Source: Candidatus Ruminococcus intestinipullorum (GTDB lineage Bacteria; Bacillota; Clostridia; Lachnospirales; Lachnospiraceae). From it: a DNA stretch of 48,026 nucleotides. Position 1 is the first letter of the stretch. Every line of letters begins with the position of its first letter. Shown here one piece after another: positions 1-11,544 of this stretch. The notes under the pieces were generated by a model that saw only the letters and a program-made list of their open reading frames with translations, was not told where the DNA came from and made no database searches. Where the stretch lies: contig JAHLFA010000022.1 in assembly GCA_018883985.1 (NCBI GenBank), positions 1 to 48,026 of the forward strand, written 5' to 3'. Position numbers and translations under genes: made by a program.

Positions 1-1205
1 GCATACATTAAATCAATTTCTGTTAATGCAGCCTCTCCTAAAATAACCATCAATTCCTTTGCATCTTTACCTCGTGCATATGCTGCAAATAATTGGTTCA
101 TTGTATTGGAATGATCTGCACGTGTCTTCCCTTCACCAATTCCCTTATCCTTTAGACGTGACAAGGAAGGTAGAACATCAATTGGAGGTGTAACACCTCT
201 GCGATATAAATCACGCCCTAAAATAATTTGTCCCTCTGTAATGTAACCTGTTAAGTCTGGGATTGGATGTGTTTTATCATCTTCTGGCATAGTAAGAATT
301 GGTATCATAGTGATACTTCCTTTCTTACCCTTTTGACGACCTGCTCTTTCATATAATGTTGCCAAATCTGTATACATATATCCTGGATATCCACGGCGGC
401 CTGGTACCTCTTTTCGTGCTGCTGATACTTCACGTAGTGCATCTGCATAGTTTGTAATATCGGTAAGAATAACCAATACATGCATATCCTTTTCAAATGC
501 CAAGTATTCTGCTGCTGTTAAAGCCATACGTGGCGTTGCAATTCTTTCAATTGCTGGGTCATTTGCTAAATTCACAAATAATACTGTTCGGTCAATTGCC
601 CCTGTTTCCTTAAAACTTTCGATAAAGAAGTTTGATTCTTCGAAAGTAATTCCCATTGCTGCAAATACAACAGCAAAGTTTTCTTCTGTACCAAGTACCT
701 TTGCCTGTCTGGCAATTTGTGCTGCTAACTGAGCATGTGGCATACCTGATGCAGAAAAAATTGGCAGCTTTTGCCCACGTACCAACGTATTTAATCCATC
801 AATTGCAGAAACACCTGTTTGAATAAACTCCTCTGGATAAGTTCTTGCTGCTGGGTTCATAGGAAGACCATTAATATCCATACGAGCTTCTGGCAGGATT
901 TGGGGACCATCATCTATTGGACGCCCTAGTCCATCAAATACTCGTCCTAACATGTCTTCAGAAACACCTAATTCCATGCTGCGACCTAGGAAACGAACTT
1001 TACTATTGGATAAGTTGATTCCAGCTGAACTATCAAAAAGCTGTACTAAGGCGTCACTTCCATTAATTTCTAGTACTTTACAACGTCTTACCTCTCCACT
1101 GGCAAGTTCAATTTCGCCTAACTCATCATAGGACACATTTTCAACACCACGAACCAACATCAATGGTCCTGCAACCTCTTGTATTGTTCTATACTCTTTT
1201 GGCAT
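1..1205 (-). CDS. ntpB: V-type ATPase subunit B, 3' end cut by window edge
   Basis: This is the non-catalytic, nucleotide-binding B subunit of the V1 head, which alternates with A in the hexamer. The reading frame is open from an ATG at 1205 to the left edge, giving about 401 residues of a family usually near 460. The N-terminus starts [15 protein letters not shown]. At the P-loop position it reads [13 protein letters not shown] instead of a Walker A motif, which is what separates B from catalytic A. Later it has the conserved [19 protein letters not shown] stretch. The start codon directly abuts the stop of ntpA with no spacer, so translation is probably coupled. Subunit D would be expected next, outside the window. 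Confidence 0.97.
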   Translation of the reverse strand, partial: MPKEYRTIQEVAGPLMLVRGVENVSYDELGEIELASGEVRRCKVLEINGSDALVQLFDSSAGINLSNSKVRFLGRSMELGVSEDMLGRVFDGLGRPIDDGPQILPEARMDINGLPMNPAARTYPEEFIQTGVSAIDGLNTLVRGQKLPIFSASGMPHAQLAAQIARQAKVLGTEENFAVVFAAMGITFEESNFFIESFKETGAIDRTVLFVNLANDPAIERIATPRMALTAAEYLAFEKDMHVLVILTDITNYADALREVSAARKEVPGRRGYPGYMYTDLATLYERAGRQKGKKGSITMIPILTMPEDDKTHPIPDLTGYITEGQIILGRDLYRRGVTPPIDVLPSLSRLKDKGIGEGKTRADHSNTMNQLFAAYARGKDAKELMVILGEAALTEIDLMY

Positions 1206-2972
1206 TTAGATGTCCTCCTTTCTGAGTGCCACAGCAAGTTCTTTTTCAAGCTGTGCTGTTACTTTTTCATATTCTGTATCTAAATTTTCTTCTGGTACAT
1301 ATTTGAAACGACCAATCTGCTCTCTTACTGGCATACGAATTAACTCTTCAAGTGAAGCCATTTCAGACAAAGCCTTTACTGATTTTTCGTAATATGCCAT
1401 TACTAAATTCATCATCATATATTGCTTTTTCAGTGAAGTATACGTATCTACTTCATGGAAAGAGTTCTGATGTAAAAAGTCTTCTCTAATGGAGCGTGCT
1501 GCTTCCATTTTCAATCGATCTCCAGCAGATAATGCGTCCATACCTACCATCTTTACGATTTCTTCTAATTCTGCCTCTTCTTGAAGTAATGTCATCATCT
1601 TTTGACGATTTTCCATCCAATCATCTGCAACTTTAGAATTGAACCATTTTTCCATATCATCTAAATATAAAGAATAACTATTCAACCAGTTAATCGCAGG
1701 GAAATGACGCTTATATGCAAGTGCAGAGTCTAATCCCCAGAACACTTTTACAATACGCAATGTAGCCTGAGATACTGGTTCTGAAATATCCCCACCTGGA
1801 GGAGATACTGCTCCAATAACAGACAATGCTCCCTCTCTGCCTTCTTTTCCCAAAGATATTACATGACCTGCTCTTTCATAAAACTGAGCCAGACGACTTC
1901 CCAAATATGCTGGATATCCTTCTTCTCCTGGCATTTCTTCTAAACGTCCAGACATTTCACGAAGTGCTTCTGCCCAACGAGAAGTAGAATCTGCCATCAA
2001 CGCAACAGAATAGCCCATATCACGGAAATATTCAGCAATTGTAATTCCTGTGTAAATAGAAGCTTCTCGTGCTGCTACTGGCATATCAGATGTATTCGCA
2101 ATCAATACTGTTCTTTGCATCAAAGACTGCCCTGTTTTTGGATCTTTCAACTCTGGGAACTCATTTAAAACATCTGTCATCTCATTCCCTCGTTCTCCAC
2201 ATCCAATATAAACTACAATATCTGCCTCTGCCCATTTTGCTAGCTGGTGCTGAATAACAGTTTTTCCACTTCCAAAAGGTCCTGGCACTGCTGCAACTCC
2301 ACCTTTTGCAATTGGAAAGAATGTATCTACTACACGCTGCCCTGTTACTAACGGCATTCTTGGTGGAAGTTTTTTCTTATATGGACGCCCTTTACGAACT
2401 GGCCATTTCTGCATCAAGGTTAATTCCTTGTCCCCTTTTTCTGTTTCAACAATAGCAACAACCTCTTCTACTGTAAATTCTCCAGCTTTGATTTCTTTGA
2501 TTGTTCCTTGAATTCCATATGGAACCATAATTTTTTGCTCTACTATTGGTGTTTCCTGAACAGTTCCAATGACATCTCCAGATTCCACCACATCTCCAAC
2601 CTTTGCAGTTGGAACAAACTGCCATTTTAAATTTCTCTTCAAAGAAGGTACCTCAACCCCTCTTTTTAAGCTGTTGCCTGAAATTTTCATAATATCATCT
2701 AATGGTCTTTGTATCCCATCATAAATGCTACTAATAAGTCCAGGACCCAATTCCACTGACATTGGAACGTCCATAGATTCTACTGGTTCTCCTGGCCCTA
2801 AACCTGAAGTTTCTTCATATACCTGAATAGAAGCTTCATCCCCGTGCATTTCGATAATTTCGCCAATCAATCTCTGATTACTTACACGAACTACGTCAAA
2901 CATATTTGCATCACGCATACCTTCTGCTATTACAAGAGGACCCGCTACTTTTTTTATTACGCCTGTACTCAT
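1206..2972 (-). CDS. ntpA: V-type ATPase catalytic subunit A
   Basis: Catalytic ATP-hydrolysing subunit of the V1 head, 588 residues, normal for the family. Residues 1-70 form the N-terminal barrel. The roughly 90-residue insert typical of V/A-type A subunits, absent from F-type beta, lies near 110-200. The Walker A motif GPFGSGKT is at 231-238, followed by the conserved [20 protein letters not shown] block and [11 protein letters not shown]. The ATG at 2972 has a GGAGG about 13 nt upstream, a rather long spacing, but the N-terminus [14 protein letters not shown] matches the family. It lies 23 nt downstream of subunit F/ntpG and abuts ntpB. Confidence 0.98.
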   Translation of the reverse strand: MSTGVIKKVAGPLVIAEGMRDANMFDVVRVSNQRLIGEIIEMHGDEASIQVYEETSGLGPGEPVESMDVPMSVELGPGLISSIYDGIQRPLDDIMKISGNSLKRGVEVPSLKRNLKWQFVPTAKVGDVVESGDVIGTVQETPIVEQKIMVPYGIQGTIKEIKAGEFTVEEVVAIVETEKGDKELTLMQKWPVRKGRPYKKKLPPRMPLVTGQRVVDTFFPIAKGGVAAVPGPFGSGKTVIQHQLAKWAEADIVVYIGCGERGNEMTDVLNEFPELKDPKTGQSLMQRTVLIANTSDMPVAAREASIYTGITIAEYFRDMGYSVALMADSTSRWAEALREMSGRLEEMPGEEGYPAYLGSRLAQFYERAGHVISLGKEGREGALSVIGAVSPPGGDISEPVSQATLRIVKVFWGLDSALAYKRHFPAINWLNSYSLYLDDMEKWFNSKVADDWMENRQKMMTLLQEEAELEEIVKMVGMDALSAGDRLKMEAARSIREDFLHQNSFHEVDTYTSLKKQYMMMNLVMAYYEKSVKALSEMASLEELIRMPVREQIGRFKYVPEENLDTEYEKVTAQLEKELAVALRKEDI

Positions 2973-2995
2973 TTTGACGAATCTACCTCCTATTT

Positions 2996-3316
2996 TTATT
3001 TCTGTGAAAACAGAATATCTGAACCTACTGCCTGTTCCACTGTTTTCTTAACACCTTCTACACCCGCTCCAGTATTTCCAAATACACCTGGTATTTGAAT
3101 GATTGCAGGCATAACGTTTTCTTTATAAACTTCTATTTCTTTTTCTAATTCTGATGCCAATGCCTCTGTAATATAAATAATTCCATATTGCTGTGAGGCT
3201 AGCCTATGAAGCTGTTCTTTTCCTTCTTTTGGACTTTTCACAGGACAAATATCAAGACCCAGTGTCGTGAATCCATAAATGCTGTCATAGTCCCCGATTA
3301 CTGCAATCTTATACAT
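2996..3316 (-). CDS. ntpG: V-type ATPase subunit F (NtpG in E. hirae naming)
   Basis: Small central-stalk subunit of V1, 106 residues. The N-terminal [21 protein letters not shown] is the typical Rossmann-like opening of V/A-type F subunits. A PAIIQIPG segment follows near residue 90, and the C-terminus ends in a helix ([10 protein letters not shown]). The ATG at 3316 overlaps the end of ntpC by 8 nt, with AAGGG upstream. Its place between C and A is the order in the Enterococcus hirae ntp operon. In the complex it binds subunit D to form the rotor axle. Confidence 0.94.
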   Translation of the reverse strand: MYKIAVIGDYDSIYGFTTLGLDICPVKSPKEGKEQLHRLASQQYGIIYITEALASELEKEIEVYKENVMPAIIQIPGVFGNTGAGVEGVKKTVEQAVGSDILFSQK

Positions 3317-4280
3317 ACATATCCCTTATCCTTTCTCGAATCACTTCATCTGGAAAATCATTTTGTTTTCCACTTAAAATAATACGAACTGTCTTAATTT
3401 CATTTTCTCTAGCCAACACATACGCAAACAATGGGCCAACAGAAAATGCATTATATTTTTGTGGTTTTATCGTTTCCATCATTCGATTATCACACCAACG
3501 TTCAAATGCTGATGGTGAATCCTCTAATGCCTGTGCTCCTTTGGCATATTCTGTCCCTAATAAATATTCCTTCACGGCATCCATACCACTTGCAGCTGCT
3601 TTCGCTAGCTGCTCAACATTTACCGTATCGCATTTTGCCATAGCACGTTTCATAAATTCAATACTTTTTCCAGTTTTCTGACAGCGAACTGCTATTTTAA
3701 TATTAGCAATCGCTGTAATGGATTCTGCATAATGCTCAATCATCTCTTCCCCAGAATCCTTACCTGCTTGTAAAATAGCTTCTAACGCTGCCTTATCAAC
3801 AATTACATCACACAACTGTCCATCTCCTGTATGAAGCAAGGTATCGTAAGCCTCTGCTGCTGCCTGTGCCATATGAGATGGCAAGCGTTGAAACTCTTTA
3901 TTTTGTACAATCTGAAGCATTGTGTCACCTGAAATGGAACAGTCATTATAGAACACAGCACGGTTATCAACTCCCGTACAAACTATTTTAATTGCTGCTT
4001 TCAGATTATGAAAAACTTTATTATAAGAGAGGACATCAAATACGGATAAATCAGGAGCCAAATCTGAAACAACCTCCCAAATCTTCTCTTCCTCTCGCTT
4101 TAACATATCTACTGCATCTAAAGTGCCAGTACCATCTCCCCATCCTTTTTCCACTAGAATTTGGACGCACTGACGTTCATTTTTGCATGCCATTAACTGC
4201 TCAATTACACTCTGACTTAATAAAGATACTTCCAATGCCCTTATTCGTGCAACTGCATACGTATATTCTAAATCATGCAA
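3309..4280 (-). CDS. ntpC: V-type ATPase subunit C (d-type), TTG start
   Basis: Rotor subunit that couples the central stalk to the membrane K ring (subunit d in eukaryotes). The family signature YTYAVARIRALE sits at the N-terminus, and the later SAFERWCDNRMMETIK matches the C-terminal domain. The open frame extends upstream to a GTG at 4334, but that segment looks non-coding and contains the ribosome binding site AAGGAGGG. The TTG at 4280, 7 nt after that site, gives MHDLEYTYAVARIRALE, which is how family members begin. The protein is then 323 residues. About 56 nt of non-coding sequence separates it from ntpE. Confidence 0.92.
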   Translation of the reverse strand: MHDLEYTYAVARIRALEVSLLSQSVIEQLMACKNERQCVQILVEKGWGDGTGTLDAVDMLKREEEKIWEVVSDLAPDLSVFDVLSYNKVFHNLKAAIKIVCTGVDNRAVFYNDCSISGDTMLQIVQNKEFQRLPSHMAQAAAEAYDTLLHTGDGQLCDVIVDKAALEAILQAGKDSGEEMIEHYAESITAIANIKIAVRCQKTGKSIEFMKRAMAKCDTVNVEQLAKAAASGMDAVKEYLLGTEYAKGAQALEDSPSAFERWCDNRMMETIKPQKYNAFSVGPLFAYVLARENEIKTVRIILSGKQNDFPDEVIRERIRDMYV

Positions 4281-4336
4281 GACTAAACCCTCCTTCTCGC
4301 TTCCTCTGCTGGAAATCAACAGAAGAATGGCCACAC

Positions 4337-4930
4337 TTATATAAATAGTACTTTATATGCCTGATCAGATAATTCATCTCTCTTCATGTGAAATAATGCC
4401 TTTATTGTACAGTTTTCTTCAATCCCTCCATAAGAAAGAAGACACCCTCCATCAATATCTTTTGTTTCTTTTGATAGAGTGAGCATACCACCCTTTTCCT
4501 GTGCAATTTTTTGAATCGTTTCTTCAAATCCTTGTGGCATTCTTTCCATGTCCCTTGATGAAAAATAAACAACACCGTCTTGAGCAAGTACATATTTCCT
4601 TAAAATATTTTGAATCATTTGAAAATACGTTTCTGTATCGAGATTTTGAACCTGCTCATATGCTTTGTCCAATACGTCTTTGATTACTTCCTGTTTCGCC
4701 TGAAGAATCTCTTGTTTTCTCTGCATTTCACAAGTGGATTCTATTCTCTGCGTATAGTTTTTTGCAGCTTCTTGAGATTGATATACAGCTTCTTCAAACG
4801 CTATCTTTGCTTCATCCGTTGCTTTTTTAATAATCTCTTCTGCTTTTGCTTTAGCATCTGCAATTTGTTTTTGTGCAGAGTCGTTGGCTTCATCCAGAAT
4901 TTGACGTTTCATACTGTCTAATCCACTCAT
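4337..4930 (-). CDS. ntpE: V-type ATPase subunit E (peripheral stalk)
   Basis: Peripheral stalk subunit of 197 residues. The first 100 or so residues are a charged, alanine-rich helix (QKQIADAKAKAEEIIKKA) that would form the right-handed coiled coil with the G-type subunit encoded at 7481-7789. The C-terminal half is the globular domain that contacts the V1 head, containing DGGCLLSYGGIEEN, a recognisable E-subunit segment. The ATG at 4930 has GGAGAG 6 nt upstream. It lies between ntpK and ntpC as in E. hirae. Confidence 0.93.
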   Translation of the reverse strand: MSGLDSMKRQILDEANDSAQKQIADAKAKAEEIIKKATDEAKIAFEEAVYQSQEAAKNYTQRIESTCEMQRKQEILQAKQEVIKDVLDKAYEQVQNLDTETYFQMIQNILRKYVLAQDGVVYFSSRDMERMPQGFEETIQKIAQEKGGMLTLSKETKDIDGGCLLSYGGIEENCTIKALFHMKRDELSDQAYKVLFI

Positions 4931-4952
4931 CCTACGCTCTCCTCTTTGATTT

Positions 4953-7453
<2,501 letters not shown>

Positions 7454-7480
7454 ACTAGACTCCCTCCTTTTTTATTTACT

Positions 7481-7789
7481 TTAGACCAATTGAGAAATAA
7501 CGGCACAAATTGCTTCATCCTGCTTTCTTAAAGCTAGTTCTTTCAAGGCTTGTATTTCCTTTTGCATCATACTTTGTGCATGTTGCTTTGTCAGATAGCC
7601 CTCTTCCTGTGCCTTTTCTCTCTCTTGCCAAGTAAACTCTTTTATTCTTTCATCCTCTTCTTTTAGAATACTCTCAGCTTTTATTTTTGCCTCTTCTAAA
7701 ATCTTACAACATTGTGCCTTTGCTTCTTGCATAATTTCATCAGCTTTCGCCTCTGTTTCTAGTATTTCTTGAATTGTATTTTCCACCAT
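7481..7789 (-). CDS. ntpF: V-type ATPase G/H-like peripheral stalk subunit, first gene of operon
   Basis: A 102-residue, highly charged, alanine- and glutamate-rich protein predicted to be one long helix (KADEIMQEAKAQCCKILEEAKIKAE). It has no membrane segment. Position at the head of the operon, before subunit I, matches ntpF of E. hirae, the partner of subunit E in the peripheral stalk. Sequence conservation is low in this family, so the name rests mainly on size, coiled-coil character and gene order. ATG at 7789, with AAGGGTGG about 10 nt upstream. Confidence 0.82.
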   Translation of the reverse strand: MVENTIQEILETEAKADEIMQEAKAQCCKILEEAKIKAESILKEEDERIKEFTWQEREKAQEEGYLTKQHAQSMMQKEIQALKELALRKQDEAICAVISQLV

Positions 7790-7871
7790 CGACTCTTCAC
7801 CACCCTTCCAGTTACTTATCTATCCCTCTATAAACTGGACAATATTCATTTCATACATATTCACTTTTTAA

Positions 7872-7897
7872 TACAATATATATTGTACAATATTGTA
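7872..7897. promoter_or_regulatory. Two abutting perfect palindromes, candidate operator of V-ATPase operon
   Basis: TACAATATATATTGTA (7872-7887) and TACAATATTGTA (7886-7897) are both perfect palindromes sharing 2 nt, with TACAA/TTGTA half-sites. They lie about 9-34 nt downstream of the predicted transcription start of the V-ATPase operon, a typical position for a repressor site. A hairpin role in the leader RNA is the alternative. The binding protein is unknown. Confidence 0.5.
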
Positions 7898-7912
7898 AAC
7901 AATTTCATTTTC

Positions 7913-7941
7913 ATTATACAATATGGCAATACTCTCTTCAA
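7913..7941 (-). promoter_or_regulatory. Predicted sigma-70 promoter of the V-ATPase operon
   Basis: On the minus strand, TTGAAG (7936-7941) and a perfect TATAAT (7913-7918) are separated by exactly 17 nt. The predicted start is near 7906, giving a leader of about 115 nt before ntpF that contains the palindromes. Confidence 0.6.
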
Positions 7942-8072
7942 AATACAAAATATCAATTCTGTTAAATTCGTATATATTGTATATTTCCCTATTTTCAACA
8001 CAATATATGCTATATTTTCACTGAACATTTTGTCATAATTAATATTAAGTTTTCGTTAAATTTTTGTAAAAA

Positions 8073-8111
8073 AAGAACGAATCTTGTATTTTTTACTTTA
8101 GATTCGTTCTT
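8073..8111 (-). terminator. Rho-independent terminator after trmL
   Basis: An 11-bp perfect stem (AAGAACGAATC at 8073-8083 with its complement at 8101-8111) encloses a 17-nt loop. Read on the minus strand it is followed by a run of T. It lies 66 nt past the trmL stop and would end the PurM-Lrp-aminotransferase-trmL transcript before the V-ATPase promoter. Confidence 0.75.
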
Positions 8112-8176
8112 CTTTCCTCTATTATTTTTGTATAATTTTACTTTCTTTTTTTTAAGTATTCCCTAAAATAAACGAA

Positions 8177-8671
8177 CTATTCCCAATTCATTTCATGCAA
8201 ATGTCCCTCTAAATTTAGATTTGCAAATCCTTGCTGACGTAAAGCCTCGTACAAGACAATTGCAACTGAATTTCCCAAATTTAAAGAACGGATATCGCCT
8301 GCCATAGGAATACGAATACAATCTTCCTTATGTTTCACCAAAATCTCTTCTGGAATTCCTGCACTTTCCTTCCCAAACATAATATAACAATCTTGTTCAT
8401 ATTGAACTTCTGTATAGGCTTTTGGTGCTTTTGTTGTCGCCATATAGATTTTAGCATCAGGATTTTTTTCTAAAAAATCTTCATAATTAATATATGTTCT
8501 CACATCTAAATCAGACCAGTAGTCCATTCCAGCACGCTTGAGTGCTTTTTCATCTAATCGAAAACCGAGGGGTTCAATCAGATGTAATCTTGTATTTGTA
8601 GCAACACAAGTTCTTCCTATATTTCCTGTATTTGCTGGAATTTCTGGCTCATATAATACAATATTTAACAT
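8177..8671 (-). CDS. trmL: tRNA (cytidine(34)-2'-O)-methyltransferase TrmL
   Basis: SPOUT-family enzyme that 2'-O-methylates the wobble nucleotide of tRNA-Leu isoacceptors. The N-terminal MLNIVLYEPEIPANTGNIGR is the family signature. The knot region is present as MFGKESAGIPEEIL and IPMAGDIRSLNLGNSVAIVLYEAL. The frame runs up to a GTG at 8686, but that codon overlaps the ribosome binding site AAGGAG. The ATG at 8671 matches the family start and avoids overlapping the aminotransferase gene. The protein is 164 residues. It is the last gene of the cluster, 4 nt after the aminotransferase stop. Confidence 0.95.
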   Translation of the reverse strand: MLNIVLYEPEIPANTGNIGRTCVATNTRLHLIEPLGFRLDEKALKRAGMDYWSDLDVRTYINYEDFLEKNPDAKIYMATTKAPKAYTEVQYEQDCYIMFGKESAGIPEEILVKHKEDCIRIPMAGDIRSLNLGNSVAIVLYEALRQQGFANLNLEGHLHEMNWE

Positions 8672-8675
8672 GTGC

Positions 8676-9845
8676 TTATTTTTCACTCCTTAATTTTTGG
8701 ATAAAATGCTCCAATCGACCAAGAGCAACTTTTAAATCTTCCAAGGAATATGCATACGAAATACGTAAAAAGCCTTCCCCACATTCTCCAAAAGCTGTTC
8801 CTGGAACAACAGCTACTTTTTCTTCCATTAAGAAACGGGTTGCAAATTCTTCTGATGTCATCCCAAACTCACTGATATTAGGGAATACATAAAAGGCTCC
8901 AAATGGCTCAAAACATTCCAAGCCCATTCTTTTAAATTCACTCATCAAAAATCTTCTGCGTTGATTGTAGGATTTTCGCATTTCTTCTACTTCTTGTTGA
9001 CAATGACGTAATCCCTCCACTGCTGCATACTGGCTATTTGTTGGAGCACACATAATCGCAAATTGATGTAATTTAATCATTTGCTCGATAATAATCTTTG
9101 GCCCACAGCAATACCCCAAACGCCATCCTGTCATTGCAAAGCCTTTAGAAAAACCATTGATTACTATCGTTCTATCTCGCATTTCGGGAAATGAGGCAAT
9201 GGATACATGCTCGCCCTGATAACTTAATTCTGAGTAAATCTCATCTGATAATACATACAAATCATGTTTTTTTACAAACTCTGCAATAGGTTCTAAATCT
9301 TCCTTTGTCATAATAGAACCAGTAGGATTGTTAGGAAATGGCATTACTAATACCTTTGTTTTTGGTGTAATCTTACTTTCCAAATCGGCTACCGTCAGCT
9401 TAAATTCATTTTCGTATTGAAGAGGTACAGAAACGGGTACTCCTCCTGCCATAATAGTACATGGAATATACGACACATAGCTGGGTTGGGGAATTAATAC
9501 CTCATCCCCAGAGTCTAGCATACAACGAAGTCCAACATCAATAGCCTCGCTTCCTCCTACTGTTACCATGGTTTCTTTCGTAGGGTCATAGCTTACATGA
9601 ATTGTTCTCTCTAAGTATTTACAAATTTCTTCTCTTAGCTCTTTTAACCCTGCATTAGATGTATAAAAAGTACGGCCTTTTTCCAGAGCAAAAATTCCCT
9701 CTTCTCGAATTCTCCAAGGAGTATCAAAATCAGGCTCCCCAACTCCTAAAGAAATTGCATCTTTCATTTCATTTACTATATCAAAAAATTTTCGGATGCC
9801 TGATGGTTGTATTTCAGTTATTTTTTTTGATAATGGGTTTCTCAT
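8676..9845 (-). CDS. PLP-dependent class I/II aminotransferase
   Basis: Cytosolic fold-type I aminotransferase of 389 residues, closest in appearance to the aspartate/alanine/aromatic aminotransferase group. Visible motifs include GVGEPDFDTPWRIREE near the start, PFPNNPTG in the middle (cofactor contact), VLSDEIYSELSY with the PLP-ring aspartate, and the Schiff-base lysine in INGFSKGFAMTGWRLGY. Substrate cannot be told from sequence. The ATG overlaps the stop of the Lrp regulator (TAATG), so the two are translationally coupled and the regulator plausibly responds to an amino acid handled by this enzyme. Confidence 0.93.
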   Translation of the reverse strand: MRNPLSKKITEIQPSGIRKFFDIVNEMKDAISLGVGEPDFDTPWRIREEGIFALEKGRTFYTSNAGLKELREEICKYLERTIHVSYDPTKETMVTVGGSEAIDVGLRCMLDSGDEVLIPQPSYVSYIPCTIMAGGVPVSVPLQYENEFKLTVADLESKITPKTKVLVMPFPNNPTGSIMTKEDLEPIAEFVKKHDLYVLSDEIYSELSYQGEHVSIASFPEMRDRTIVINGFSKGFAMTGWRLGYCCGPKIIIEQMIKLHQFAIMCAPTNSQYAAVEGLRHCQQEVEEMRKSYNQRRRFLMSEFKRMGLECFEPFGAFYVFPNISEFGMTSEEFATRFLMEEKVAVVPGTAFGECGEGFLRISYAYSLEDLKVALGRLEHFIQKLRSEK

Positions 9846-10345
9846 TATGGTGTCACCAGCATCCTTTCTGATTCTGCCTTAGAGGAAAGAATCGTTCCAT
9901 GGTCTTTGTATTTCTTTAAGATAAAATGAGTAGCTGTACTAATAACAGAATCTAGTGTTGATAGCTTTTCTGATACAAACTGAGAAACTTCTTTTAATGT
10001 TTTTCCCTCAAGGGAAACCAATAAATCATATCCTCCAGAAATCAAATACACTGCATGTACCTCTGGGTAATTACCGATACGTTCTGCAATTTTATCAAAT
10101 CCTTGGGTTCTCTGTGGTGTCATACGCACCTCAATCAACGCTGTTACAAGCTCAACACCTGCTTTATCCCAATCAATGAGTGTATGATATCCACAAATAA
10201 TTTTTTCCTTTTCCATATCTGCTATCTCATTGGCAATTGTTACTTCATCACTTCCAAGAAGTACTGCAAGTTCACCAAGATCGACCCTGCTATTCTTCTC
10301 TATGTAATGTAATATTTCTTTTCTAATCTCTGTTACCTGACTCAT
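9845..10345 (-). CDS. Lrp/AsnC family transcriptional regulator
   Basis: A 166-residue regulator with an N-terminal winged helix (EILHYIEKNSRVDLGELAVLLG, about residues 9-60) and a C-terminal RAM domain (about 68-145, including HAVYLISGGYDLLVSLEGKT) that binds amino acids and drives oligomerisation. Strong ribosome binding site GGAGGG, 5 nt before ATG 10345. It overlaps the upstream PurM-like gene by 23 nt and the downstream aminotransferase by 3 nt. It may control its own operon; I could not define an operator. Confidence 0.93.
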   Translation of the reverse strand: MSQVTEIRKEILHYIEKNSRVDLGELAVLLGSDEVTIANEIADMEKEKIICGYHTLIDWDKAGVELVTALIEVRMTPQRTQGFDKIAERIGNYPEVHAVYLISGGYDLLVSLEGKTLKEVSQFVSEKLSTLDSVISTATHFILKKYKDHGTILSSKAESERMLVTP

Positions 10346-11360
10346 AATTTCCCTCCTTCATGGATTGCTCTTTTTTTCTTTCCCACCAAATCATCAATTC
10401 ATCTGGCTGTGGTTTATCTAAATAACGTATCTCTTCCCCACTTGTAATTACTTTTGCATTCTCTGCTGTAGTAACACCAATTAAACTCGCCTTTATTCCC
10501 ATCTCATTTAAGATTTGCACTAACTGTGTTCCATTCTCTGTTACCATAAGAACACTTCCTGTGGATGTCATTTGATATGGATTTAAATGATAGTATTCAC
10601 AAACTTCTACTGTTTCTTGACAAATCGTGAGTTTTTGCATATCAATTTTTAGTCCCAACTGGGAAGCTTGTGTAAGTTCCCATAATGCTGCAAACACACC
10701 CCCTGCTCCGATTTGTTGCATTCCTGTTACGTAGGGCTGTGCCATACAAACTGCCTCATGGATAAAAATCTGCTCTTTTAAATTTTTCATTTGTTTTATA
10801 AATGTTGGGATAAATCTATGAGCTAACTCATTTTCTTCCTCGTCTAAAATACGCAGCATTCCTTCTAAACCAATACATCCACAAAGAACTATATCCTGAT
10901 TAGGCTTTATATTTTTACAAGAAATTACTTGTTTTTTTCCAACAGTTCCTATTGCTGACACAGTAACCAGCGATTGACTTACAGCTGGACTTACTTCTGC
11001 TTTTGCACAAGTAATCTCTACATTCATCTTCGCACAGATATCTTCCATTTGACGAACCATTTCTTTTAATCGAGATTCATATGCATGAGATGGCAATATC
11101 ACCTGAATAGAAACACCTATTGCTGATGCCCCTCTTGTTTCTAAGTCCAGCACTGCTTTTAATACAGCATAAACTCCCACGGACTTTGAATTTCCAAAGA
11201 CTGTAGCTGATGTAGTAACTACGTCTTCCTTTGGATTTGTACATAACACGGTACACATTTCCTCTTCAGAAGGAGTCGAGAGAATCTCCTCTCTCTTCGT
11301 ATGCAGTTGTTTTAATACAGACCTTTTTAAAACTGTCTGTGACACATTCCCAACCTTCAT
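10323..11360 (-). CDS. PurM/HypE-like (AIR synthase-related) protein
   Basis: 345 residues with the two-domain PurM/SelD/HypE/ThiL architecture. An N-terminal half contains DVVTTSATVFGNSKSVGVYA and a region of ordered beta strands. A linker QDIVLCGCIGLEGMLRILD resembles the interdomain segment of HypE. The C-terminal half contains GAGGVFAALWEL and NPYQMTSTGSVLMV, the glycine-rich ATP/phosphate segment of the family. It is not a classical purM or hypE: no hydrogenase maturation or purine genes are adjacent. The substrate is unknown. It heads an overlapping operon with an Lrp regulator, an aminotransferase and trmL. Confidence 0.75.
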   Translation of the reverse strand: MKVGNVSQTVLKRSVLKQLHTKREEILSTPSEEEMCTVLCTNPKEDVVTTSATVFGNSKSVGVYAVLKAVLDLETRGASAIGVSIQVILPSHAYESRLKEMVRQMEDICAKMNVEITCAKAEVSPAVSQSLVTVSAIGTVGKKQVISCKNIKPNQDIVLCGCIGLEGMLRILDEEENELAHRFIPTFIKQMKNLKEQIFIHEAVCMAQPYVTGMQQIGAGGVFAALWELTQASQLGLKIDMQKLTICQETVEVCEYYHLNPYQMTSTGSVLMVTENGTQLVQILNEMGIKASLIGVTTAENAKVITSGEEIRYLDKPQPDELMIWWERKKEQSMKEGNYESGNRD

Positions 11361-11401
11361 AATAATTTCCTATTCTTCTTCATTATTCTTAGTTCACATT
11401 A

Positions 11402-11503
11402 CTATCCAAGATAAGGAATAATTGAAGTTGCTACCATCGCAGCAATCACAACCAATATTCCTATAGAAACTACTTTTCTAACCTTTTTATCATAAAAATT
11501 CAT
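11402..11503 (-). CDS. 33-residue single-pass membrane micro-protein
   Basis: A short frame starting MNFYDKKVRKVVSIGILVV and ending in SIIPYLG. It has a charged N-terminus (DKKVRK) followed by one hydrophobic helix of about 20 residues, the layout of a small membrane protein with the N-terminus inside. A clear ribosome binding site (AGAGGTG) lies 8 nt before the ATG. It fills most of the gap between nth and the PurM-like gene, which otherwise shows nothing. Function unknown. Confidence 0.6.
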   Translation of the reverse strand: MNFYDKKVRKVVSIGILVVIAAMVATSIIPYLG

Positions 11504-11544
11504 GAACTACTCACCTCTTTACTATATACCTTGCATATTTTAGG

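Larger units (their letters stand above)
7790..8176. other. Intergenic region between ntpF and trmL: promoter, palindromes, terminator
   Basis: This 387-nt non-coding stretch is very AT-rich. It holds the trmL terminator (8073-8111), a sigma-70-like promoter reading into the V-ATPase operon (7913-7941) and two abutting palindromes (7872-7897). Between 7942 and 8040 are further TTGTAT/TACAAT-like words (for example 7975-7981) but nothing else I can name. The open frame across it on the plus strand has composition and residues typical of non-coding AT-rich DNA. Confidence 0.7.

Noticed and set aside
7769-8038. 89-residue plus-strand open frame in the ntpF-trmL gap
   Set aside because: Composition is Ile/Phe/Asn/Tyr-rich as expected from AT-rich non-coding DNA, and it crosses the V-ATPase promoter and palindromes.
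8672-8686. Upstream GTG start for trmL
   Set aside because: The GTG overlaps the AAGGAG ribosome binding site; the ATG at 8671 matches family N-termini.
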